Source: Tundrisphaera sp051175315 (GTDB taxonomy: Bacteria > Planctomycetota > Planctomycetia > Isosphaerales > Isosphaeraceae). From it: a stretch of 64,000 nt of DNA. The notes beneath the pieces were generated by a model that saw only the letters and a program-made list of their open reading frames with translations, did no database searches and was not told the origin of the DNA. The first letter of the stretch is position 1. Every line of letters starts with the position of its first letter. Location of the stretch: positions 6,448,001 to 6,512,000 of the forward strand of contig NZ_CP195100.1 in NCBI RefSeq assembly GCF_051175315.1. The letters are read 5' to 3'. Shown here piece by piece: positions 1 to 9,279 of the stretch. The translations under genes were made by a program, and so were the position numbers.

Positions 1-3000
1 GTCGCGGAACAGGGTCGCGTTGTCCGCGGCGATGGCGGCCTGGCCGGCGAGCGTCTCCAGGAACGAGAGCCAGTCGCGGTCCGGCTCGAAGGCCGAGCGA
101 TGGTACACCTCCAGAACGCCGCGCACCTGCCCCTTGGCCGTGAGCGGGACGGCATGGTAGGAGACGAATCCCTCGTCGGCCAGCAGGTCGGCCCGTTCGA
201 ACCCGGCCTCGGGCCGGGAGATGTCCGGGGCCGAGACCGGCCGCTGTTCCAGGGCCGCGGCGCCGGCCAGCCCCTGGCCGTGCCGCACCACGCTGGCGGC
301 GATGCGGTCGGTCCGGAACCCCTTGCCGGCCGCGTAGATGAGCGTCCGGTTGTGCGGGTCGACCAGGAGGATCGCGGCGGCGTCGGCGTGGAGCTGGGCC
401 TTGACCTGATCGAGCACGATCCCCAGGGTCAGCGGCAGGTCGAGGCTGGCGGAGATGGCCAGGTCGATCTGACGGAGCGCGTCGAGGCGGAGGATGCGCC
501 GCTCCAGCTGGGCGTTGAGGTCGCGGACCTCCCCCTCGGCCCGGGCCCGATGCTCCTGCTCGGCGCGCTTCCGCTGTGTGATGTCCCGCTGGATCGAGAC
601 CCAGTGGGTGTACCATCCCGAGGCATCGGACACGGGCCGGATATTCAGCTCGACCCAGAACTCGCGGCCATCCTTGGTGTAGTTCAGCAGTTCGACGCGG
701 GTCGGCTGCCACCGCCCGAGGCGCTCGCGGAGTCCGTCGAGGGTGGCCCGGTCCGTCCCCGGGCCCTGGAGCATGCGCGGGGTCTTGCCGATGATCTCCT
801 CGCAGGCGTAGCCGGTGGACTTTTCGAAGGCGGGGTTCGCGTAGACGACGCGTGGCCCGGGCTGGTCGATCGGCTCGGCCTCGGTGATCAGGATCACGTC
901 GTTGGCATTCTCCACGGCCGCCTGGAGCAGGCGGAGCTGCTGCTCGGTCCGCTTCCGCTCGGTGATGTCGCCGATCGAGCCGGCCATGCGGACGGGCCGC
1001 CCCTGCTCGTCCCAGACGGCCTGGCCCCGGGCGTGGAACCAGCGATAGTCGCCGCCGTCGCCCCGGAGGCGGTACTCGACGTCGTAGGGGGCCCGGGTCT
1101 CGAAGTGCTCGGCGAGCAGGCCGAGGACGCGGCCCCGGTCGTCGGGGTGGAGCCGGGAGCTCCATTCCTCAAGCGTCCCCTCGAACTCGCCCCCCTCGCG
1201 CCCCAGGAACTCCGCGAACCGGGGCGAGAAGTACACGGTGTCCCCGGCGACGTCCCAGTCCCAGAGCCCCTCGTTGGTCCCCCGGACGGCCAGGCCGAAC
1301 CGCTCCTCGCTCCGGCGGAGGGCCTCCTCGGCCATCTTGCGCTCGGTGACGTCGGCCTCGATGGCCATGAAGTGGATGATCCGGCCCTCCGCGTCGCGGA
1401 TCGGCTGGGCCTCGACGGCGATCCAGTAGGCCTGGCCCCCCTTGGTGTAATTGAGGATCTCGGTGCGGAACCCCTCGCCCGATCGCAGCCGGGCCCGCAT
1501 GTAGGCGACCGCCTCCGGCGACGTCCCGGGGCCCTGGAGGATCGCCCCGGGGCTCCGCCCGATCACCTCGGCCGGCTCATAGCCGGTGATCCGGGTGAAC
1601 CCGTCGTTGACCCACTCGATCTTCCCGTGGGGGTCGGTGAGGATCACGGCGTTGTCGGTCCTCGCGGCGACCAGGGCGAGCTTCTTCGCCTCGGCCTCGC
1701 TGCGCAGGAGGGCCGCCTCCGAGCGCTTCCGCTCGATGCCCAGGGCGAGCCCCCGGGCGACCGACTCCATGGCCGCGAAGACCTCCGGGGACTGTTCGCG
1801 GCGTGAGAACGTCGCCCAGACCCCGATCAGCCGATCCCCGACGATCAGGGGGAAGCCGGCGAAGGAGACCATCCCCTCGCGCTCGGCCCAGGCCTGCTCC
1901 GGCACGGCGGGGTCGCCCACCACCGAGTTGGTCAGCAGGGGGCGGCGTTCCGAGGCGATCGTCCCGATCTTGAACCGGCCGACCGGCACCCGGGCGTGGG
2001 GGCCGTCGATGTGGGTGTACATCCCGGCGCTGGCCCGGAGTTCCAACATCTCGCCGGACTCGTCCGGGATCCAGACCCTTGAGAACGCCGCATCGAGCCG
2101 GCAGACGGCCGCCTCGGCGCAGCGGCGGAGCATCTCCGGCAGGGTCGCGTCCTCGGTGAGCGCCAGGGCGACGTCGCGGACGAATTCGGCGATCCGGACC
2201 TGCTCGGCGATCACCGCCTCCTGCCGCTTTCGGTCGTCGATGTCGGCGATCGACCCGACCATCCGGGACGGCCGGCCGTCGTCGTCCCACACCGCCTGGC
2301 CCCGGGCGTGGAACCAGCGATAGTCGCCGTCGCGGGTGCGGAGCCGGTACTCGACGTCGTAGGGGGACCGGCGGTCCAGGTGGGCGACGATGGCCGAGAG
2401 CGCCGCGTCGCGGTCCTCGGGGTGGAGTCGGTCCTCCGGCTTGCCGTCGAAGTCGCCGCCCATGCACCCGAGCAGCTCGCGATAGCGGGGCGAGTAATAG
2501 GTGACGCCCGTGGCCATGTCCCAGTCCCAGATCCCGTGGTCGGTCCCCCGGGCCGCCAGGGCGAACCGCTCCTCGCTCCGCCGGAGGGCCATCTCCGAGC
2601 GGGCGAGGTCGGGCAGCTTCAGGGCCGTCGGGATGATCCGCACCGTGGCGATCACCGTGGCCCAGGACACCAGGGCGGTGATCGCCTTGACCGCCCCGGC
2701 CAGGCGGTACACCGGGTGCCAGAAGATCAGCGCCTCCAGGCCGTGCCCGATGCCGCAGGCGAGGATGAACGACGCGTACAGGGCGGTGAGGCCGGGGAAC
2801 GGGAACCGACGCCGCCGGCACATGAAGTACCCCAGCGCGATGGGGATCGAGGTGTAGGCCGCGAAGATGGCCAGGTCGGAGGCGATGTGGAGCCATCCGA
2901 GCCAGGACGGCCAGGCGCCGCAGGACCAGCGGGCCGGGAACCCCTCGGTCGAGAAGAGATCTCCCAGGGCGGCCGGCATTGCGGCGGGCGCCGGCAGGGC

Positions 3001-3033
3001 GGTGATCCGGCAGGAGGTCGTGCAAACATCCAT
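1..3033 (-). CDS. Multi-PAS/GAF sensor protein with ethylene-receptor-like transmembrane domain (C-terminus off the window)
   Basis: The frame is open from an ATG at 3033 to the window edge (1011 residues seen, no stop). Residues ~35-130 form a hydrophobic multi-helix domain matching the ethylene-binding domain of plant ETR1 and cyanobacterial Etr1. It has D53, Y60, I63-P64 in one helix and I90, C93, H97 (CGIGH) in the next, with the same spacing as the ETR1 copper/ethylene residues D25, Y32, I35-P36, I62, C65, H69. Then come a PAS_3 domain (~140-260), a GAF-like domain (~270-430), a PAS ending in DVTERK, another PAS_3, a further PAS and a second GAF running off the edge. Two PAS units carry LOV-like ILQGPGT or MLQGPGT stretches but lack the flavin-binding Cys, so they are not expected to be photoactive. 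A kinase core would lie beyond base 1. It diverges from the KaiC-like gene. Membrane sensor role is inferred; ligand unknown. Confidence 0.85.
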   Translation of the reverse strand, partial: MDVCTTSCRITALPAPAAMPAALGDLFSTEGFPARWSCGAWPSWLGWLHIASDLAIFAAYTSIPIALGYFMCRRRRFPFPGLTALYASFILACGIGHGLEALIFWHPVYRLAGAVKAITALVSWATVIATVRIIPTALKLPDLARSEMALRRSEERFALAARGTDHGIWDWDMATGVTYYSPRYRELLGCMGGDFDGKPEDRLHPEDRDAALSAIVAHLDRRSPYDVEYRLRTRDGDYRWFHARGQAVWDDDGRPSRMVGSIADIDDRKRQEAVIAEQVRIAEFVRDVALALTEDATLPEMLRRCAEAAVCRLDAAFSRVWIPDESGEMLELRASAGMYTHIDGPHARVPVGRFKIGTIASERRPLLTNSVVGDPAVPEQAWAEREGMVSFAGFPLIVGDRLIGVWATFSRREQSPEVFAAMESVARGLALGIERKRSEAALLRSEAEAKKLALVAARTDNAVILTDPHGKIEWVNDGFTRITGYEPAEVIGRSPGAILQGPGTSPEAVAYMRARLRSGEGFRTEILNYTKGGQAYWIAVEAQPIRDAEGRIIHFMAIEADVTERKMAEEALRRSEERFGLAVRGTNEGLWDWDVAGDTVYFSPRFAEFLGREGGEFEGTLEEWSSRLHPDDRGRVLGLLAEHFETRAPYDVEYRLRGDGGDYRWFHARGQAVWDEQGRPVRMAGSIGDITERKRTEQQLRLLQAAVENANDVILITEAEPIDQPGPRVVYANPAFEKSTGYACEEIIGKTPRMLQGPGTDRATLDGLRERLGRWQPTRVELLNYTKDGREFWVELNIRPVSDASGWYTHWVSIQRDITQRKRAEQEHRARAEGEVRDLNAQLERRILRLDALRQIDLAISASLDLPLTLGIVLDQVKAQLHADAAAILLVDPHNRTLIYAAGKGFRTDRIAASVVRHGQGLAGAAALEQRPVSAPDISRPEAGFERADLLADEGFVSYHAVPLTAKGQVRGVLEVYHRSAFEPDRDWLSFLETLAGQAAIAADNATLFRD

Positions 3034-3661
3034 CGACGATCGGTCCCCAGCGACGAACGGGATCTGCCAGGATCGGACACGAAGGGTGATCGATGAATCG
3101 GGCCGCGGATCTCTGGGCGTGCATCCGGGAGCGGATTCAGGGAGGCCGATCGATCCCGCATCCTCCCCCTTGCTTTGGCTTCCGGGGGGCCTGGCTGGTC
3201 CATCCGGGATCCACGGCCAGGCTTCGACCGAATCCTAGGTCAATCCGCGGCGATCGGGGGGAAGCCCGGGGAAATTGGCAGGCTGTGTTGATGCGAACGC
3301 GGGGGGCTTCCCGCCGCCCCGCCCGATTCCTATAACATCCCATCGGGGCGCGCCGGCGCGTCCCGGGGATCGCCGCATCGAGTGCGGGGGCGATCCTCCG
3401 CGCCGGCCGCGCGATGGCCCATCCTGGGCTACCATCCGGCACCGGGATCGCATAGCATCGTGGGGTGCTCGACGGCTCATGGAACGCACCGGGGTCGGAG
3501 CGAACCAGGACCGGGGAGGCGAGGGCGGACGGGCCACCGGCATCGCCGTCTGCGCCCGGGACGATCCGGGGGCCCGGGACGCGCCGGCATCCGGCGGGAC
3601 GCCGGCGACTTCGCCGCGTCGGGAGCCATCCCCGGCCCGGCGGCACGACGGGGGCGAGACG
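3034..3661. promoter_or_regulatory. Divergent intergenic region, sensor gene / KaiC-like gene
   Basis: About 630 bp without a convincing gene. The KaiC-like frame stays open upstream to 3275, but that stretch is Arg/Pro/Gly-rich and has no family similarity, so I treat it as non-coding. A TATAAC at 3331-3336 is a possible plus-strand -10 box, without a good -35 box. Promoters for both divergent transcripts should be here. Confidence 0.35.
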
Positions 3662-5170
3662 ATGGCTGATCGCAGGCAGTACGTGCCGACCGGCGTCCCG
3701 GGGCTGGACCATGTCCTGATGGGTGGGTTTATCCGCGAGGGGTTCTACCTCCTCCAGGCCGAGCCGGGATCCGGCAAGACCACCGTCGCCCTCCAGTACA
3801 TGCTGGGCCGGGTCGCGGCCGGGGAGCCGTGCCTCTACGTCTCCCTGACCGAATCCCTGGCCGACCTGGAGTACGCCTGCGATTCCCACGGCTGGTCGCT
3901 GGACGGGCTGGCCATCTGCGACCTGACGGCGGAGGCCGCGACCCTGGCCGGCGAGTCCGGGGAATCCGTCTTCCACCCGGCCGAGACCGAGCTGGGGGAC
4001 ACGACCCGGGCCATCCTGGCGGAGGTCGAGCGGATCAGGCCCCGCCACGTCGTCTTCGACGGGCTGGCCGAGCTGCGGCTCCTGTCCGGCGACTCGCTCC
4101 GCTACCGCCGCCAGCTCCTGGCCCTCAAGCAGTTCTTCAAGCAACGGGGGATCACCGTCCTCCTTCTGGACGACCGCTCCAACCCGTTCGGCGACATCCA
4201 GCCGGAGAGCCTGGTCGGCGGGAACATCATCCTGGAGCGGTCGCTCCCGGAGTACGGCAAGGCCCGCCGGCGGCTCTTCGTCACCAAGGTCCGGGGCGCG
4301 AAGTTCCGGGAGGGGTACAACGACTACGAGATCATCGACGGCGGGGTCGTCGTCCACCCCCGGCTGGTGGCCGCCGAGCACCACGATCGGTTCGAGCGGA
4401 TGGCCTACCCCAGCGGCGTCGCGGCCCTGGACGACATGCTCGGCGGCGGGCTGACCACCGGCACCACTACACTGCTGCTCGGCCCGGCCGGGGTCGGCAA
4501 GTCGACCGTCGCCATGCAGTACATCGCCAACGCCCTGAAGACGGGGGACCGTGCCGCGGTCTACACGTTCGACGAGGTGCTGGAGACCCTGTTCGACCGC
4601 TCCGACAAGCTCTGCCCCGGGCTGGACGGCGGCATCCGCGAGTACCAGGCCAGCGGCCAGCTCCACGCCCAGCAGATCGACGCCGCCGAGCTGACCGCGG
4701 GGGCCTTCGCCCACGAGGTGCGGCGGGCCGTCGAGGCGGGGGCCGGGGTGATCGTGATCGACAGCCTGAACGGCTACATGAATGCCATGCCGGGGGATCG
4801 ATTCCTGGCCACCCACCTCCACGAGCTGTTCTCCTATTTGAATCAGAAGGGGGTGGTGACCATCATGGTCGTCGCCCAGCACGGGCTGATGGCCGGCGTG
4901 ATGAGCGACATCGACGTCAGCTACCTGGCCGACGCCGTGCTGCTGTTCCGGTACTTCGAGGCCGGCGGGGAGATCCGCCAGGCCCTCAGCGTGTTCAAGA
5001 AGCGGACCGGGGAACACCAGCGGAGCCTGCGAGAGCTGAAGATCACCGCCGACGGGGTGGTGATCGGCGAGCCCCTGGCCGGATTCCGCGGGATCATGAC
5101 CGGCACCCCCCAGTACGAGGGGAAGACGGGGATGCTCCCCGGGGACGCGGACGGCGGGGGGGGCCGGTAG
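3662..5170 (+). CDS. KaiC-like double-domain RecA-family ATPase
   Basis: 502 aa. Two tandem KaiC/RadA-type ATPase domains, with Walker A PGSGKT at residues 35-40 and GPAGVGKS at 274-281. The second half ends with a KaiC-like sequence (VLLFRYFE, then FKKRTGEH). This is close to circadian-clock KaiC in length (about 519 aa). At the place of the KaiC autophosphorylation pair S431/T432 the protein has Ser420-Tyr421 (bases 4919-4924), so the Ser is kept and the Thr is replaced. The start ATG at 3662 follows a GGGGGCGAG stretch; an upstream in-frame start at 3275 would add a low-complexity tail. The gene is 3 bp upstream of a hybrid histidine kinase, which suggests one operon and a signalling rather than timekeeping role. 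No kaiA or kaiB is in the window. Confidence 0.93.
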   Translation: MADRRQYVPTGVPGLDHVLMGGFIREGFYLLQAEPGSGKTTVALQYMLGRVAAGEPCLYVSLTESLADLEYACDSHGWSLDGLAICDLTAEAATLAGESGESVFHPAETELGDTTRAILAEVERIRPRHVVFDGLAELRLLSGDSLRYRRQLLALKQFFKQRGITVLLLDDRSNPFGDIQPESLVGGNIILERSLPEYGKARRRLFVTKVRGAKFREGYNDYEIIDGGVVVHPRLVAAEHHDRFERMAYPSGVAALDDMLGGGLTTGTTTLLLGPAGVGKSTVAMQYIANALKTGDRAAVYTFDEVLETLFDRSDKLCPGLDGGIREYQASGQLHAQQIDAAELTAGAFAHEVRRAVEAGAGVIVIDSLNGYMNAMPGDRFLATHLHELFSYLNQKGVVTIMVVAQHGLMAGVMSDIDVSYLADAVLLFRYFEAGGEIRQALSVFKKRTGEHQRSLRELKITADGVVIGEPLAGFRGIMTGTPQYEGKTGMLPGDADGGGGR

Positions 5171-5173
5171 CGG

Positions 5174-8100
5174 ATGGCCATGCCCGAGGGATCTCCCGAC
5201 GAGCGGGTGCTCGTCCTCATGCCGACGGCCCGGGACGCCGAGCGGACGCTCGACCTGCTGGCGGGCGCGGGGATGGCCGGCACCGCCTGCGCCGGCATCG
5301 CGGACCTGTGCCGGGAGATGGCGGCCGGGGCCGGGGCGGTCCTCCTGACCGACGAGGCGGTCACCGGGGGGGATGCGGCCCGCCTCTCGGAGGCCCTCGG
5401 CTCCCAGCCCACCTGGTCGGACCTGCCTCTGGTGGTCCTGACCCGCGAGGGGACCGAGGGCCGCCACGCCACGCTCCGCGAGTCGACCAATGCGACTTTG
5501 GTCGAGCGGCCGGTGCGGATGCGGACCCTCCTGAGCGTCGTCCGGGCCGCGCTGCGCGCCCGCCGCCACCAGTGCGAGGTCCGCGACCTGCTGGTCGAGC
5601 GGGCGAGGGCCGAGGCGTCGATCCGGGAGCGGGACGAGCGGATCCAGCTCCTGCTGGGCCACGCGACCGACTACGCGGTCGTCATCTCCGACGTCCGCGA
5701 CCGGGTGCTGGAGTGGCTGGGCGGGGCCGAGGCGATCACCGGCTGGCGGGCCGACGAGGCGATCGGCGAGCCGGTGGCGATCCTCTTCACCCCCGAGGAT
5801 CGGGCGGCCGGCGTGCCGGAGCGGGAGGCGGGCGAGGCGGCCGCGAGCGGGCGCGCCGAGGACGTGCGGTGGCACCGCCGGAAAGACGGCTCCCGGTTCT
5901 TCGCCGAGGGGGTCACCGTCGCCATCCGGGGCCCGGCCGGGGAACTCCGCGGCTACGGCAAGGTCTTCCGCGACGCGACCGCCCGGAAGCGGGCCGAGGA
6001 GCGCCTGACCCGGGACGCGATGCTCCTGGCCAACGTCCAGGACGCGGTCGTCATGACCGACCCGGAGGGGGTGGTCACCTACTGGAACGAGGGGGCCGCA
6101 CGCCTCTACGGCTGGGCGGCGGAAGAGGTCGTCGACCGCCATTATGCCGACCGGTTCGCCGAGCCGGTCCGGTCCCGGGTGGCCGCGGAGATCCGCGAGC
6201 GGGCCGCCGGGCCCGACTGGTCGGGCGAATACGAAGACTACCGAAAGGATGGATCCCGGGTGTGGGTCGATGCCCGCGTCACCAGCATCCGGGACGGTTC
6301 CGGGGCGGTGGTCGGCCTGCTCGGGGTGTCCCACGACATCGGCGAGCGGAAGCGGGCCGAGGCGGCCCTGCGGGCGAGCGAGGAGCGATTCCGCTCGCTG
6401 TTCGAATCGATGGACGAGGGTTACTGCGTGATCCGGCCCGTGGCCGACGCCGAGGGCCGCCCCGTCGACTACCGATACCTGCTCGCCAACCCCGCCCTGG
6501 AGCACCACACCGGCCTGCGCGACGTCGTCGGCAGGACGGCCCGGGAGGTGATGCCCGGCCACGAGCCGGGCTGGATCGAGGCGTACGCCCGGGTGGCGGC
6601 GACCGGGGAACCGCTCCGGCGCACCGCCCGGGTCGAGGACCTCGGCCGATGGTTCGAGGTGTCCGCCTTCTCGCTCGGCGGGGGCCAGGTCGGCGTCCTG
6701 TTCTCGGACGTCTCCGCCCGACTCCAGGCCGAGGAGGCGCTGCGGGCGAGCGAGGCGCGGCTGTCCGAGATCTTCCGCCACGCCCCGTCGTTCATGGCCG
6801 TCCTGGCGGGGCCCGACCACGTCTTCGAACGCGTGAACGAGCGATACTTCGAGCTGATCGGCGGCCGGGATGTCGTCGGGATGCCGGTCCGGGAGGCGTT
6901 GCCGGAGATCGCCGGCCAGGGGTTCCTGGAACTCCTCGACCGGGTGTACCGCACCGGCGAGCCGTACGCGGGCACGGGCCACCGGGTGCTCATCGCTCGG
7001 GCCGGGGGCCTGGAGGAGCGGGTCCTGGATTTCGTCTACCAGCCGATCAAGGTCGCGGCGGGGGTCATCACCGGCGTCCTCGTGCAGGGGATCGACACGA
7101 CCGAGCGGGTGCGGGCCGAGGCGGCCCTGCGGGAGCGGGACGAGCGGCTCCAGCTGGCCGTCGCCATCGCCCGGATGGGGACCTTCGAGATCGACCTCGC
7201 GACCGACGCGGTGGCCGTCAATGAGCCGGGGCGGGACATCTACGGCTGGCCCGATCGCCGGACCACCTTCGCCCGGGTCCAGGAGCACTTCCACCCGGAC
7301 GACAGGGACGAGGTGATGCGGAGGGTCGGCGCCGCGCTCGACCCGTCGGGGCCGGGCATGTTCGAGGTCGAGCAGCGGATCTACCGGGCCGACGGCGCCC
7401 TACGCTGGCTCCGCGTCCGCGGGCGGGCCCTGTTCGAGGGGCATGGCGAGGCCCGGAGGGCGATGCTCTGCATCGGGGCGTACCTGGACGTGACCGACCA
7501 GAAGGAGGCCGAGGGGCTGCTCCGCGACGCCGACCGCAAGAAGGACGACTTCATCGCCCTGCTGGCGCACGAGCTGCGCAACCCCCTGGCCCCGATCCGC
7601 AACGGCCTCCAGGTCCTCCGCCTGGCCGGGTCGGACCAGGAGGCGGTGGCCGAGACGCGGGAGATCATGGAACGCCAGATCACCCACATGGTGCGGCTGA
7701 TCGACGACCTGCTCGACGTCTCCCGCATCAACCGCAACAAGATGGACCTCCGCCTCTCACGGGTGACCCTGGCCGAGGCGGTGAACGTCGCCCTGGAGAC
7801 GGCACGCCCGCTCATCGACGCCGGGGGCCACGCCCTGACCGTCCGCATCCCCGACCGGCCGATCCACCTGGAGGCGGACCTCACGCGCCTGGCCCAGGTG
7901 TTCGGCAACCTGCTCTCCAACAGCGCCAAGTACACGCCCCGCGGCGGGCGGATCCGGCTGGAGGCCGAGCCGAGGGGCGGGAACGTCGCGGTCTCCGTCG
8001 GCGACGACGGGATCGGCATCCCGGCCGATTCGCTGGCCAATATCTTCGACATGTTCTCCCAGGTGGACCGCAGCGTCGAGCGCGCCACCGGCGGCCTGGG

Positions 8101-8629
8101 CATCGGCCTGGCGCTGGTCAAGGGGCTGGTGGAGATGCACGGCGGGACGGTCTCCGCCGCCAGCGGCGGCGAGGGGCTGGGCAGCACGTTCACCGTGATC
8201 CTCCCGGTGGCCGCCTCCCCCGCGGCGCCCGCGCCTCCCCCCGGATCCAACGGTCATCCCAGGACGAGCCGGCGCATCCTCGTGGTGGACGACAGCCGGG
8301 ACGGGGCCAACAGCCTCGCCCGGATGTTGCGGCTCATGGGCAACGACGTGCGGACCGCCAACGACGGGCTGGAGGGCATCGAGGCGGCCCGCGACTTCCT
8401 CCCCGAGGTCGTGCTGATGGACGTGGGCATGCCCCTGCTCAACGGCCTCGACGCGACGCGCCAGATCCGCCAGCAGGAGTGGGGGCGGGGCATGACGATC
8501 ATCGCCCTGACCGGCTGGGGCCAGGAGGGGGACAAGGAACGGTCGCGCGAGGCGGGCTGCGACGGCCACCTGGTGAAGCCCGTGGACCTCGACGACCTGA
8601 TGAAGCTGCTGGTCGAGCTGCGGGGGTGA
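5174..8629 (+). CDS. PAS-rich hybrid sensor histidine kinase with C-terminal receiver
   Basis: 1151 aa, no transmembrane helix, so probably cytoplasmic. Order: receiver-like N-terminal domain (1-~120), four to five PAS domains (~150-780, several ending in RKRAE or TERVRAE linkers), HisKA with the phosphoacceptor His799 in ALLAHELRNPLAP, HATPase_c with N and G boxes (NLLSNSAKYT, DDGIGI, GGLGIGLALVK; ~880-1020), and a canonical receiver with phosphoacceptor Asp1083 in LMDVGMP and the conserved Lys in HLVKPVD. The start overlaps nothing but lies 3 bp after the kaiC-like stop, so the two are almost surely co-transcribed and probably functionally linked. The output partner is not in the window. 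Confidence 0.95.
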   Translation: MAMPEGSPDERVLVLMPTARDAERTLDLLAGAGMAGTACAGIADLCREMAAGAGAVLLTDEAVTGGDAARLSEALGSQPTWSDLPLVVLTREGTEGRHATLRESTNATLVERPVRMRTLLSVVRAALRARRHQCEVRDLLVERARAEASIRERDERIQLLLGHATDYAVVISDVRDRVLEWLGGAEAITGWRADEAIGEPVAILFTPEDRAAGVPEREAGEAAASGRAEDVRWHRRKDGSRFFAEGVTVAIRGPAGELRGYGKVFRDATARKRAEERLTRDAMLLANVQDAVVMTDPEGVVTYWNEGAARLYGWAAEEVVDRHYADRFAEPVRSRVAAEIRERAAGPDWSGEYEDYRKDGSRVWVDARVTSIRDGSGAVVGLLGVSHDIGERKRAEAALRASEERFRSLFESMDEGYCVIRPVADAEGRPVDYRYLLANPALEHHTGLRDVVGRTAREVMPGHEPGWIEAYARVAATGEPLRRTARVEDLGRWFEVSAFSLGGGQVGVLFSDVSARLQAEEALRASEARLSEIFRHAPSFMAVLAGPDHVFERVNERYFELIGGRDVVGMPVREALPEIAGQGFLELLDRVYRTGEPYAGTGHRVLIARAGGLEERVLDFVYQPIKVAAGVITGVLVQGIDTTERVRAEAALRERDERLQLAVAIARMGTFEIDLATDAVAVNEPGRDIYGWPDRRTTFARVQEHFHPDDRDEVMRRVGAALDPSGPGMFEVEQRIYRADGALRWLRVRGRALFEGHGEARRAMLCIGAYLDVTDQKEAEGLLRDADRKKDDFIALLAHELRNPLAPIRNGLQVLRLAGSDQEAVAETREIMERQITHMVRLIDDLLDVSRINRNKMDLRLSRVTLAEAVNVALETARPLIDAGGHALTVRIPDRPIHLEADLTRLAQVFGNLLSNSAKYTPRGGRIRLEAEPRGGNVAVSVGDDGIGIPADSLANIFDMFSQVDRSVERATGGLGIGLALVKGLVEMHGGTVSAASGGEGLGSTFTVILPVAASPAAPAPPPGSNGHPRTSRRILVVDDSRDGANSLARMLRLMGNDVRTANDGLEGIEAARDFLPEVVLMDVGMPLLNGLDATRQIRQQEWGRGMTIIALTGWGQEGDKERSREAGCDGHLVKPVDLDDLMKLLVELRG

Positions 8630-8654
8630 ACGAGCCTTCCGCACCAGCAACAAC

Positions 8655-8812
8655 TTGAGGCCCCGGGCTCAGGTGGTGCTGAGGGCCCATCGTGGCCGAC
8701 CCCACCCCCAGATCACCCAGGACCTCGCCGTCAACCAACGCACCTTCCAGCGATGGCTCGACGCCTCCAACCAGGCTGGCCTCGACGCACTCGTGCCCGG
8801 CGAAGGGCAAGG
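8655..8812 (+). pseudogene. IS630-type transposase N-terminal remnant
   Basis: About 50 codons resembling the helix-turn-helix start of IS630-family transposases: RAQVVLRAHRGRPHPQI, then DLAVNQRTFQRWLD and GLDALVPG. The frame continues without similarity after ~8812 and no DDE catalytic domain follows. It sits at the left edge of the decayed segment that ends at the tRNA-Lys gene. No terminal inverted repeats recognised. Confidence 0.6.
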
Positions 8813-8826
8813 TTCTGGGGTGAGCC

Positions 8827-9219
8827 ATGGACAATGCGGTGCTGCACGAGTGCCTTGCGGCGGCATTCGCCGGGCGGATGACCTTCCCCGAGTCGGTGGG
8901 CCGGATGATGGCAACGGGCGTCGAACGCTACGACGCCGACCTGACCCGACTGGAGAGGAGGCACTACGGGCTCGACGGCACCACGCATCTCGAAGTCATG
9001 CCGCTCGCCGACGCCCCCGCGATCCCCGAGGCGTTTTCATCGCCGGGCGTGCAGTCGGCGATCACGGCCATCCAACGCAAGGAGATCGCATATCCGGACT
9101 TCCTCCGGCGCATCATGGCCGCCGGCACCGCGGGTTACAGCGTCTTTTTGAACGGCCGGAAGGCGATCTACCTGGGTCGCAACGGCGACTTCCACGTCGA
9201 ACCATTCCCGGCCCCCTGA
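8827..9219 (+). CDS. DUF1398 family protein
   Basis: 130 aa soluble protein, starting MDNAVLHECL and ending NGDFHVEPFPAP. Overall pattern fits DUF1398 (phage/prophage YbcV-like): an N-terminal helical half with a VERYDAD motif and a C-terminal AGYSVFLNGRKAIYLGRNG segment. The reaction is unknown. It is the only apparently intact gene between the transposase scrap and the integrase remnant, which fits mobile-element cargo. Confidence 0.75.
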   Translation: MDNAVLHECLAAAFAGRMTFPESVGRMMATGVERYDADLTRLERRHYGLDGTTHLEVMPLADAPAIPEAFSSPGVQSAITAIQRKEIAYPDFLRRIMAAGTAGYSVFLNGRKAIYLGRNGDFHVEPFPAP

Positions 9220-9279
9220 GGGCAGGTCCGGCCGGTCGGGGTGTCGGCACCCTTCGCTGGCACGGTGGGCGGCGTCGAA

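Noticed and set aside
3275..3661. N-terminal extension of the KaiC-like protein
   Set aside because: Low-complexity Arg/Pro/Gly sequence, no KaiC similarity; ATG 3662 gives the expected family start.
3137..7294. Antisense 1385-codon open frame over the KaiC-like and hybrid-kinase genes
   Set aside because: Arg/Pro/Gly/His-rich, no family motifs, opposite to genes with clear domains; typical GC-rich shadow.
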